NCBI GenBank assembly: GCA_012513625.1
Contig: JAAZBW010000195.1
Location: 1-12,828, forward strand
Source of the DNA: Actinomycetales bacterium
GTDB taxonomy: Bacteria; Actinomycetota; Actinomycetes; Actinomycetales; Actinomycetaceae
Length of the DNA: 12,828 nucleotides
Direction: 5' to 3'
Made by a program: the position numbers and the translations under genes. The notes beneath the pieces are model-generated. The model was not told the origin of the DNA. It saw nothing but the letters and a program-made list of their open reading frames with translations, and did no database searches. Positions 7,973 through 12,828 of the stretch are shown piece by piece; within the stretch, counting starts at the first letter, position 1, and each line of letters opens with the position of its first letter.

Positions 7973-8218
7973 ATGGACATCGGCTGGAAGCTCGCAAGTG
8001 GGGCGGCCACAGCGGCCGCCGGATTCGTCGGCAGCAAGGCAGTCAACGCCGGATGGAAGGGCTTCACCGGCCGCGATACCCCCATGGACGACGCTGATGA
8101 CGACTTCTCCGTCAAGGAGTTGATCTTCTTCGCCGTGGCCTCCGCGGTGGTGGTGGCCGTGGTTCAGGTCTTCGCCACCCAGGCCGCCAAGAAGTGGTAC
8201 GGCCCCGTCCGCGAATAG
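7973..8218 (+). CDS. DUF4235 family small membrane protein
   Basis: The 81-residue protein starts MDIGWKLASGAATAAAGFVG, continues with a GWKGFTGRDTP loop and an Asp-rich stretch (DDADDDF), then a second hydrophobic helix (ELIFFAVASAVVVAVVQVFA) and a QAAKKWYGP end. This two-helix layout and these motifs fit DUF4235, a small actinobacterial membrane family of unknown function. ATG 7973 has a good ribosome binding site, GAGGAG at 7962-7967, five bases upstream. It lies 117 bp after mrpG, so it may have its own promoter; a weak CAGGAT at 7941-7946 is the only -10 candidate. Any link to the antiporter is inference from position. Confidence 0.75.
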   Translation: MDIGWKLASGAATAAAGFVGSKAVNAGWKGFTGRDTPMDDADDDFSVKELIFFAVASAVVVAVVQVFATQAAKKWYGPVRE

Positions 8219-8230
8219 CCCAACCTCCCA

Positions 8231-8278
8231 CGTCGACTGTGTGGCCAAAGTTCGGGAACTTTGGCCACACAGTCGACG
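8231..8278. repeat. 48-bp perfect palindrome (CGTCGACTGTGTGG ends)
   Basis: Two 23-base arms match perfectly around a 2-base GG centre. The outer part of each arm is the repeat core CGTCGACTGTGTGG / CCACACAGTCGACG; the inner part is CCAAAGTTC / GAACTTTGG. It starts 13 bases after the DUF4235 stop and runs directly into array 2. It could act as a 3'-end hairpin for the upstream transcript, but there is no T-run. Confidence 0.9.
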
Positions 8279-8382
8279 GGTGTTGACCCGAACCCTAACC
8301 ACACAGTCGGCGGGTGTTGACCCGGACCTTAACCACACAGTCGGCGGGTGTTGACCCGGACCTTAACCACACAGTCGGCGGG
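8265..8382 (+). repeat. 34-bp tandem repeat array 2 upstream of the thi promoter
   Basis: CCACACAGTCG cores occur with AGTCG at 8271, 8305, 8339 and 8373, three intervals of exactly 34 bp. Full units read core, GGCGGG, then TGTTGACCCGGACCTTAA; the first unit has small differences (GACGGG, GAACCCTAA). The first core is the right arm of the palindrome at 8231-8278. The array ends 14 bases before the likely -10 box of the thi operon, so the -35 region lies in its last unit. Confidence 0.93.
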
Positions 8383-8396
8383 AAATGGCGCGGGGC

Positions 8397-8402
8397 TATG
8401 AT
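8397..8402 (+). promoter_or_regulatory. Candidate -10 box of the thi operon
   Basis: TATGAT differs from TATAAT at one position and sits 9 bases before the first paired base of the TPP aptamer, so a start near 8409 would give a transcript that begins almost at the aptamer. The matching -35 position (about 8374-8379) falls within the last repeat copy and reads GTCGGC, a poor match. Confidence 0.5.
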
Positions 8403-8411
8403 GGGCGGAGA

Positions 8412-8498
8412 TCGACAGGGGAGCGCCACCCGGCGCTGAGAGTGCCACCCGGCAGACCCTCGAACCTGACCCGGTTAGGACCGGCGTAGGGAGTACGA
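8412..8498 (+). promoter_or_regulatory. TPP riboswitch (THI element)
   Basis: The thiamine pyrophosphate aptamer is recognised from its conserved blocks in order: GGGGAGC (8418-8424), a GCGCC/GGCGC stem, CTGAGAG (8436-8442), ACCCTCGAACCTGA (8456-8469), a CCGGTTAGGACCGG arm and CGTAGGGA (8485-8492). The closing helix P1 can form between TCGAC (8412-8416) and GTACGA (8493-8498) with one bulged A. It lies in the sense orientation just upstream of thiB, as expected for thiamine transport genes. Binding of TPP should reduce expression. The absence of a terminator downstream and the presence of a hairpin on the thiB ribosome binding site argue for control at translation. Confidence 0.97.
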
Positions 8499-8520
8499 GT
8501 TCTCTGGCATCACCGCCACC

Positions 8521-8539
8521 CCTCCTTGATACAAGGAGG
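8521..8539 (+). promoter_or_regulatory. Hairpin sequestering the thiB Shine-Dalgarno sequence
   Basis: CCTCCTT (8521-8527), a 5-base GATAC loop and AAGGAGG (8533-8539) form a perfect 7-bp stem. AAGGAGG is also the near-ideal ribosome binding site of thiB, four bases before ATG 8544. Folding this hairpin would block initiation. The aptamer segment AGGGAG (8488-8493) can pair with CTCCTT (one G-U), so it can compete for the anti-SD strand when the aptamer is not closed. Confidence 0.8.
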
Positions 8540-8543
8540 CACC

Positions 8544-9689
8544 ATGTTCGGCCCCACCACACCACCACGCCACACACCACCGCGCACCACCACCGCCCGC
8601 GCCGCACTCACCGCGGCAGCCGCATTCGCCCTCCTCGCGGGCTGCACCAGCTCCACCTCGCCCACCACCACGGGCGCGCCCGACGACGGAACGCGAGCTG
8701 CGTCGTCGTCGACGCCCTCCGGCAGTGGCACCGCAACGGACGGGACCGAGGTCCGCCTCGTCACCCACGAGTCGTTTGACCTGCCGGAGGCCCTCCTCGC
8801 CGAGTTCACCGCCGAAACCGGGTACAAGCTCGAGTTCGTGCGCCCCGGCGATGCGGGCGCCATGGTCAGCCAGCTGATCCTCACCAAGAACTCGCCGCTG
8901 GGCGATGCGGTGTTCGGGATTGACAACACGTTCGCCTCCCGGGCCGTCGCCGAGGGTGTGCTCGAGCCCTACACCTCGCCGAGCGCGGTTGCGGGCATCG
9001 ATGACCTGGACGGCCACCTCACGGCCATCGACCAGGGCGATGTCTGCCTCAATATCGACCGTCTCTGGTTCGCGGAGAACAACGTTCCGGAGCCCACGGA
9101 CCTGGATGACCTGATCCGGCCGGAGTATGAGGGCCTCACGGTGATCACGAACCCGGCCACCTCCTCCCCGGGCCTCGCGTTCCTGTTCGCCACCATCGCC
9201 GAGTTCGGCGAATCCGAGGGCGAGTACGCCGGCTGGCAGCAGTACTGGTCGGACCTGCTGGCGAACGGGACACGCGTGGCGGATGGCTGGTCTGACGCCT
9301 ACTACGTGGACTTCACGCCCTATGAGGGCGATCGCCCCATCGTGCTGTCCTACTCCTCCTCGCCCGCCGCGGAGGTGCAGGCCGACGGCACCGCCCGCAC
9401 CGCCAACGTGGACGCCTCCTGCTTCCGCCAGGTGGAGTACGCGGGCGTGCTCACGGGCGCAGAGAACCCAGAGGGCGCCCGCGCGCTCGTGGACTGGCTG
9501 CTGAGCGTGCCCGTGCAGGAGGAGATCCCGGGTTCCATGTACATGTACCCCGTGGACCCGGACGCGCAGCTTCCCGCCGAGTGGGCGGAGTTCGCCTCGC
9601 TCTCCGAGGACCCGCTCGCGCTCGATCCTGCGGACATTGCCGCCAACCGCGACGCCTGGTTGCAGGAGTGGCTGGCCCTCATTGGCTGA
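8544..9689 (+). CDS. thiB: Thiamine ABC transporter substrate-binding lipoprotein ThiB
   Basis: The 381-residue protein starts with a positively charged region, a hydrophobic Ala-rich helix and a lipobox LLAGC with the lipidated Cys at residue 34, followed by a Ser/Thr/Pro linker. The mature domain carries the ThiB pattern: VRLVTHESFDLPEALL, FTAETGYKLEFVRPGDAGAM, QLILTKNSPLGDAVFGIDNT, and later ITNPATSSPGLAFLFATI and GWSDAYYVDFTPYEGDRPIV. It captures thiamine or its phosphates outside the membrane and hands them to ThiP. ATG 8544 is chosen because AAGGAGG lies four bases upstream; the TTG at 8526 lies inside the ribosome-binding-site hairpin. Expression is probably controlled by the TPP riboswitch just upstream. 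It is the first gene of thiBPQ. Confidence 0.95.
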   Translation: MFGPTTPPRHTPPRTTTARAALTAAAAFALLAGCTSSTSPTTTGAPDDGTRAASSSTPSGSGTATDGTEVRLVTHESFDLPEALLAEFTAETGYKLEFVRPGDAGAMVSQLILTKNSPLGDAVFGIDNTFASRAVAEGVLEPYTSPSAVAGIDDLDGHLTAIDQGDVCLNIDRLWFAENNVPEPTDLDDLIRPEYEGLTVITNPATSSPGLAFLFATIAEFGESEGEYAGWQQYWSDLLANGTRVADGWSDAYYVDFTPYEGDRPIVLSYSSSPAAEVQADGTARTANVDASCFRQVEYAGVLTGAENPEGARALVDWLLSVPVQEEIPGSMYMYPVDPDAQLPAEWAEFASLSEDPLALDPADIAANRDAWLQEWLALIG

Positions 9690-11640
9690 TTCGACGACGA
9701 CGCCCCCACCTCGCGTAGTCGGCCCACTTCCCGGGGGAGGCGCCGCTAGGTCGTCGACCACCCCATCTACGTCGACTGTGTGGCTTGGACCAGACGCGTC
9801 TGGTCCAAGCCACACAGTCGGCGGGGTTTCTGGGAACGTTAGCCACACAGTCGGCGGGGGTTCTGGGAACGTTAGCCACACAGTCGGCGGGGGTTCTGGG
9901 AACCCAAGCCACACAGTCGGCGGAAAGTCCGGGAACAACTCTCCGCGCGGCCCGCGGAGCCGGGGGCGGGCGGCAACGGTCGCGATCCTCGCCGCCATCC
10001 CGCTGGCGTTCCTGGTCATCTTCTTCCTCTGGCCAGTGGCCGGGCTGGTGCTGCGGGGCGTCGCCCCCGGGGGCGCCCCGGATCTCACCGCCTTCGGCGA
10101 GATCCTCAGCCGGCCCCGCACCCTCCGCGTCATCCAGCAGACCCTCACCCAGGCCGTCACCGGCACGGCGGCCTCGCTCCTCCTCGGCATCCCCGGCGCG
10201 TACCTGCTCTACCGCAAGCGCTGGCCGGGCCGGAACGCCGTGCGGGCACTCGTCACCATCCCGTTCGTGCTCCCCAGCGTGGTGGTGGGCGTGGCGTTCC
10301 GCGCGCTCCTCGCGCCCTCCGGCCCGCTCGGATTCCTCGGCCTCGACGGCACCTTCTGGGCCATCGTCCTCGCCCTCGTGTTCTTCAACTACTCCGTGGT
10401 GGTGCGCACCGTGGGGGGTATGTGGGCCCGCCTCGACCCCCGCACCGCCGAGGCCGCCGCCGTCCTCGGCGCCAGCCCGGCGCGCGTTTTCCGCACGGTC
10501 ACCCTCCCGGCGCTCGGCCCCGCGATCGCCTCCGCCGCCGCGATCGTCTTCCTTTACTGCTCCACCGCCTACGGCGTGGTGATGGTGCTGGGCGGCCTCA
10601 CGCGCGGCACCGTCGAGACGGAGATCTACCTTCAGACCGTCCAGTTCCTTGACCTCCGCGCCGCCGCCGTCCTCTCCATCGTCCAGCTCGTGATGGTCGC
10701 CGCCGCACTATGGGTGGCGGGTCGGGCCCGCAGCGCCTCCGAGCGCGCCCTGGGGATCCGTCCCGTCTCGACGACGCCGCTCACCCTCCACGGCCCCGGC
10801 TCCCGGGCGGACCGCGCCGCCATCGCCGTCACCGCCGCAGTGGTCCTCGGGCTGCTCATCACACCCATCGCCAACATGGCGGTCCGCTCCCTCCAGGTGC
10901 GGGCGCCCGGCGCCGCCCCGGAGGACACCACGTGGGGCCTCGCCAACTACGTGAACCTCTCCACCACCGGCCAGAATTCGCCGCTCAACGTCACCGTGTG
11001 GGAGGCGCTCGAGAACTCCGTGCGCACCGCCTCCGCCGCCACGGCCATCGCGGTCATCCTCGGAGTGCTGGTCTCCGTAGTGCTCTCCCGCCGCCCCTCC
11101 TCCCGCCCCGGCCGGCACGCCCTCAGCCTCTTCGATGCCGCCTTCATGCTCCCCCTCGGCGTCTCCGCCGTGACCGTGGGCTTCGGCTTCCTCATCACCC
11201 TCGACCGCCCGCCCCTGGACCTGCGCTCCTCCGCCATCCTCGTGCCCATCGCCCAGGCGGTGGTGGCGCTCCCGCTGATGGTGCGCATGGTCCTGCCCGT
11301 CCTCCGCGCCATCGACCCCCGCCAGCGCGACGCCGCCTCCGTGCTCGGCGCCTCGCCGCTGCGCGTGTTCGCCACCGTGGACGGCCCGTACCTCGTGCGC
11401 TCCCTCGGGCTCGCCCTGGGCTTCGCGTTCACGATCTCGCTCGGGGAGTTCGGGGCGACGTCGTTCCTCGCCCGGCCCGAATCCGCCACCCTGCCCGTGG
11501 TCATCTACCGACTCATGGGGCTGCCGGGCGCCGCGAACTTCGGTATGGCGATGGCCGCCTGCGTGGTGCTCGCCGCCCTGACGGCGGTGGTGATGGCCGT
11601 GGCCGAGCAACTCCGGATAGACACCCAAGGAGAATGGTGA
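9682..11640 (+). CDS. thiP: Thiamine ABC transporter permease ThiP with a repeat-derived N-terminal extension
   Basis: The frame encodes a two-module ABC permease. Two EAA loops are visible, EAAAVLGASPARVFRTVTLP (about residue 256) and DAASVLGASPLRVFATVDGP (about 550), each inside a BPD_transp_1 domain, with about 12 membrane helices in all, as in ThiP of enterobacteria. It forms the channel of the thiamine importer and binds ThiQ through the EAA loops. The first membrane helix begins at about residue 96; before it lies a polar stretch containing an 11-residue repeat (SGNVSHTVGGG and variants) encoded by 33-bp DNA repeats. No ATG, GTG or TTG occurs in frame between the repeats and the first helix, so the start must be upstream. 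TTG 9682 overlaps the thiB stop and has AGGAG at 9664-9668; GTG 9778 (inside the palindrome, no SD) and TTG 9637 are alternatives. About 652 residues with TTG 9682. It overlaps thiQ by 4-7 bp. Confidence 0.85.
   Translation: MADSTTTPPPRVVGPLPGGGAARSSTTPSTSTVWLGPDASGPSHTVGGVSGNVSHTVGGGSGNVSHTVGGGSGNPSHTVGGKSGNNSPRGPRSRGRAATVAILAAIPLAFLVIFFLWPVAGLVLRGVAPGGAPDLTAFGEILSRPRTLRVIQQTLTQAVTGTAASLLLGIPGAYLLYRKRWPGRNAVRALVTIPFVLPSVVVGVAFRALLAPSGPLGFLGLDGTFWAIVLALVFFNYSVVVRTVGGMWARLDPRTAEAAAVLGASPARVFRTVTLPALGPAIASAAAIVFLYCSTAYGVVMVLGGLTRGTVETEIYLQTVQFLDLRAAAVLSIVQLVMVAAALWVAGRARSASERALGIRPVSTTPLTLHGPGSRADRAAIAVTAAVVLGLLITPIANMAVRSLQVRAPGAAPEDTTWGLANYVNLSTTGQNSPLNVTVWEALENSVRTASAATAIAVILGVLVSVVLSRRPSSRPGRHALSLFDAAFMLPLGVSAVTVGFGFLITLDRPPLDLRSSAILVPIAQAVVALPLMVRMVLPVLRAIDPRQRDAASVLGASPLRVFATVDGPYLVRSLGLALGFAFTISLGEFGATSFLARPESATLPVVIYRLMGLPGAANFGMAMAACVVLAALTAVVMAVAEQLRIDTQGEW
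9770..9823. repeat. 54-bp near-perfect palindrome at the start of thiP
   Basis: Two 27-base arms meet without a spacer at 9796/9797; the only mismatch is near the outer end (GTCGAC against GTCGGC). The outer arms carry the core GTCGACTGTGTGG / CCACACAGTCGGC; the inner arms are CTTGGACCAGACG / CGTCTGGTCCAAG. In the mRNA it would be a very stable hairpin 81 bases after the thiB stop, inside the thiP reading frame. Confidence 0.9.
9810..9924 (+). repeat. 33-bp tandem repeat array 3, inside the thiP reading frame
   Basis: AGTCG of the CCACACAGTCGGCGG core occurs at 9816, 9849, 9882 and 9915, three intervals of exactly 33 bp, one base shorter than in the non-coding arrays. The unit middle is GGGTTCTGGGAACGTTAG, different from array 2. 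Being 11 codons long, each unit keeps the thiP frame and encodes SGNVSHTVGGG-like residues. Confidence 0.92.
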
Positions 11641-12578
11641 CCCCCAATTCCGCCGGCACCCCAGATTCCGGCACCCCAAATTCCGGCACCCCAGATTCCG
11701 CCGACTGTGTGGTTAAGACCTACGAAAACCCCATCGACTGTGTGCCTTACGCGGCAACTTCCGGCAACCCCGCCCCCCAAAACCCCGTCGACTGTGTGCC
11801 TAAGGTGGCAACCCCCGGCAATCCCACTCCCACCCCCGCCCCCTCCGCGGAGCGCGGCCTCGTCGTCGACGGCGTGGCCGTCCAGTTCCCCCGACCCCTC
11901 CGCCAGGGTCCGGCCCGCGTCCTCGACGACGTCCACCTCGCCGTCCACCCCGGCGAGGTCGTGGCACTGCTCGGGCCGTCAGGCTCCGGCAAGTCCACCC
12001 TGCTGCGGGCGATAGCAGGACTCGAACGCATTGCGGCAGGTGACGTGCGCTGGGACGGGGAGTCCGTCGTCGGGACGCCGGTGCACCTGCGCGGGTTCGG
12101 GCTGATGTTCCAGGACGGGCAGCTGTTCCCGCACCGCGACGTCGCCGGCAACATCGCCTACGGCCTCGCCGGGAATGCGCAGGCGAACGTGGACCACGCC
12201 CACCGCGTCTCCGAACTCCTCGAACTCGTGGGCCTCCCGCGCTTCGAAAAGCGCTCGGTCACCACGCTCTCCGGCGGTGAGCGGCAACGCGTGGCCCTCG
12301 CGCGGTCGCTGGCGCCGCAACCGCGCCTCCTGATGCTCGACGAACCCCTGTCCGCCCTCGACCGCGGCCTGCGCGAGCGCCTCACCGAGGACGTCGCGCG
12401 CATCCTGCGCGAGGCCGGCACCACCTCGCTCTACGTCACGCACGACCACGCCGAGGCGCGCACCGTCGCCGACCGCGTGGGCGTGATCCTCGGCGGCCGC
12501 CTCGCCCAGGTCGGCACGCCCGACGAGCTGTGGAACCGCCCCGCCACCCCCGAGGTAGCCACCTTCCTAGGCCTCTGA
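11637..12578 (+). CDS. thiQ: Thiamine ABC transporter ATP-binding protein ThiQ with a repeat-derived N-terminal extension
   Basis: This is a complete ABC ATPase: Walker A GPSGSGKST, Q-loop FQDGQLFPH, signature LSGGERQRVALARSL, Walker B RLLMLDEP, D-loop SALD and H-loop THDHAEA. With ATG 11634 the product has 314 residues (Walker Lys120, Glu237, His270); GTG 11637 gives one fewer and has better spacing (AAGGAG at 11627-11632) plus a GTGA overlap with the thiP stop. It energises thiamine uptake together with ThiP and ThiB. ThiQ of enterobacteria has about 230 residues and begins at the nucleotide-binding domain; here the domain starts at about residue 74. The preceding residues are Pro/Thr/Asn/Gly rich, with TPNSGT-like repeats and three DCV motifs encoded by the dispersed DNA repeat. 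The role in thiamine transport rests on the operon and riboswitch; the ATPase identity is certain. Confidence 0.93.
   Translation: MTPNSAGTPDSGTPNSGTPDSADCVVKTYENPIDCVPYAATSGNPAPQNPVDCVPKVATPGNPTPTPAPSAERGLVVDGVAVQFPRPLRQGPARVLDDVHLAVHPGEVVALLGPSGSGKSTLLRAIAGLERIAAGDVRWDGESVVGTPVHLRGFGLMFQDGQLFPHRDVAGNIAYGLAGNAQANVDHAHRVSELLELVGLPRFEKRSVTTLSGGERQRVALARSLAPQPRLLMLDEPLSALDRGLRERLTEDVARILREAGTTSLYVTHDHAEARTVADRVGVILGGRLAQVGTPDELWNRPATPEVATFLGL
11647..11700 (+). repeat. Short 15-bp tandem repeat at the 5' end of thiQ
   Basis: ATTCCG followed by a CACCCCA spacer recurs with ATTCC at 11647, 11665, 11680 and 11695, intervals of 18, 15 and 15 bp, all multiples of three. It encodes a TPNS/GTPDS-like pattern in the ThiQ extension and leads directly into the first CGACTGTGTGG copy. 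Confidence 0.8.
11702..11804 (-). repeat. Dispersed repeat array 4 (three inverted copies), inside the thiQ reading frame
   Basis: CGACTGTGTG cores have GACTG at 11703, 11736 and 11790: intervals 33 and 54 bp, both multiples of three. The copies are reversed relative to arrays 1-3 (reverse complement CCACACAGTCG). Following bases are GTTAAGACC, CCTTACGCGG and CCTAAGGTGG. Each copy encodes a Asp-Cys-Val tripeptide (DCVVK, DCVPY, DCVPK). Confidence 0.88.
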
Positions 12579-12591
12579 CTCCCAATTCCAT

Positions 12592-12636
12592 CGACTGTGT
12601 GGTTAAGAACTCACAAAAACCCCATCGACTGTGTGC
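12592..12636 (-). repeat. Dispersed repeat array 5 (two inverted copies) after thiQ
   Basis: GACTG of the CGACTGTGTG core occurs at 12593 and 12627, an interval of 34 bp, in non-coding DNA. The first unit resembles the first unit in thiQ (both CGACTGTGTGGTTAAGA and ending in AAAACCCCATC), but with five A in the run here against four inside thiQ. Confidence 0.85.
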
Positions 12637-12646
12637 CCAAATCCCC

Positions 12647-12738
12647 GACGGCGGGTCTCACCTCCCGTAGGCAACCCCCCGACGGCGGAGCTCACCTCCC
12701 GTAGGCAACCCCCCGACGGCGGCACTCCACTCCCGTGA
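12647..12738 (+). repeat. 34-bp tandem array of the second repeat type
   Basis: GACGGCGG begins at 12647, 12681 and 12715, two intervals of exactly 34 bp. The first two units continue with CTCACCTCCCGTAGGC and a C-run; the third changes to CACTCCACTCCCGTGACG and joins the palindrome centre. A related single copy lies at 759-782. The stretch 12579-12828 holds no gene that I can see. Confidence 0.85.
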
Positions 12739-12828
12739 CGTCGACTGTGTGGCGTAGACCAGCGCGCTGGTCTACGCCACACAGTCGACGTCACGGGAGT
12801 GGAGTGCCGCCGTCGGGGGGTTGCCTAC
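12701..12828. repeat. 128-bp perfect palindrome at the window end
   Basis: Two 64-base arms match without a mismatch or spacer around 12764/12765. From outside to centre each left arm carries GTAGGCAACCCCCC, GACGGCGG, CACTCCACTCCCG, then the core CGTCGACTGTGTGG and an inner CGTAGACCAGCG. The right arm runs to the last base, so the symmetry may continue beyond the window. Confidence 0.92.

Noticed and set aside
8231..8382. CRISPR array
   Set aside because: Copies repeat every 34 bp with nearly identical middles, so there are no unique spacers, and no cas gene is present.
8526..8546. TTG 8526 as the thiB start
   Set aside because: It lies inside the hairpin that holds the ribosome binding site; ATG 8544 has AAGGAGG at suitable distance.
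9770..9823. Integron attC site
   Set aside because: No RYYYAAC/GTTRRRY core sites in the proper places, no cassette structure and no integrase in the window.
9679..9912. Antisense small protein with repeated PADCVANVPR segments
   Set aside because: It is the reverse reading of array 3, lacks a ribosome binding site and exists only because 33-bp repeats keep all frames open.
12701..12828. REP/RAYT element or inverted ends of an insertion sequence
   Set aside because: A GTAG tetranucleotide does lie at the arm ends, but no transposase, target duplication or internal gene is visible; kept as an unnamed palindrome.

Overview
The window is high-GC, with closely packed genes that all read on the + strand and many 4-bp ATGA/GTGA stop-start overlaps. 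The gene content (fused MrpA-MrpB antiporter subunit, a TIGR03085-type DinB-fold protein, a DUF4235 protein) fits an actinobacterium (Actinomycetota). I cannot name the genus from the sequence alone.

Layout. Positions 1-76 hold the C-terminal end of a GNAT acetyltransferase. Positions 125-751 hold a TIGR03085-family protein interrupted by an in-frame TAG. A repeat-bearing intergenic region (752-972) precedes a six-gene operon for an Mrp-type Na+/H+ antiporter: mrpA (with mrpB fused), C, D, E, F and G (973-7855), every junction a 4-bp overlap. A small DUF4235 membrane protein follows (7973-8218). After a palindrome and repeat array comes a thiamine uptake operon, thiB-thiP-thiQ (8544-12578), led by a -10 box, a clear TPP riboswitch and a hairpin that buries the thiB ribosome binding site. 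The window ends in more repeats and a perfect 128-bp palindrome (12701-12828).

The unusual part is a dispersed repeat with a CCACACAGTCG core (reverse CGACTGTGTGG). It occurs in five arrays: upstream of mrpA, upstream of the thi riboswitch, at the 5' end of thiP, at the 5' end of thiQ, and after thiQ. In the three non-coding arrays the copies recur at exactly 34 bp. Where the copies lie inside the thiP and thiQ reading frames the intervals are 33 or 54 bp, multiples of three, so the frame stays open and the repeats appear to be translated as N-terminal extensions. At three places two copies face each other as long palindromes; the outer arms are conserved while the inner arms differ between loci but remain self-complementary. 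No transposase, integrase or cas gene is present in the window, so the agent that spreads or maintains the repeat is unknown.

How the genes work together: the Mrp genes encode one membrane complex for sodium/proton exchange and pH homeostasis. ThiB (lipoprotein), ThiP (two-domain permease) and ThiQ (ATPase) form one ABC importer for thiamine or its phosphates, probably shut off by TPP through sequestration of the thiB ribosome binding site.
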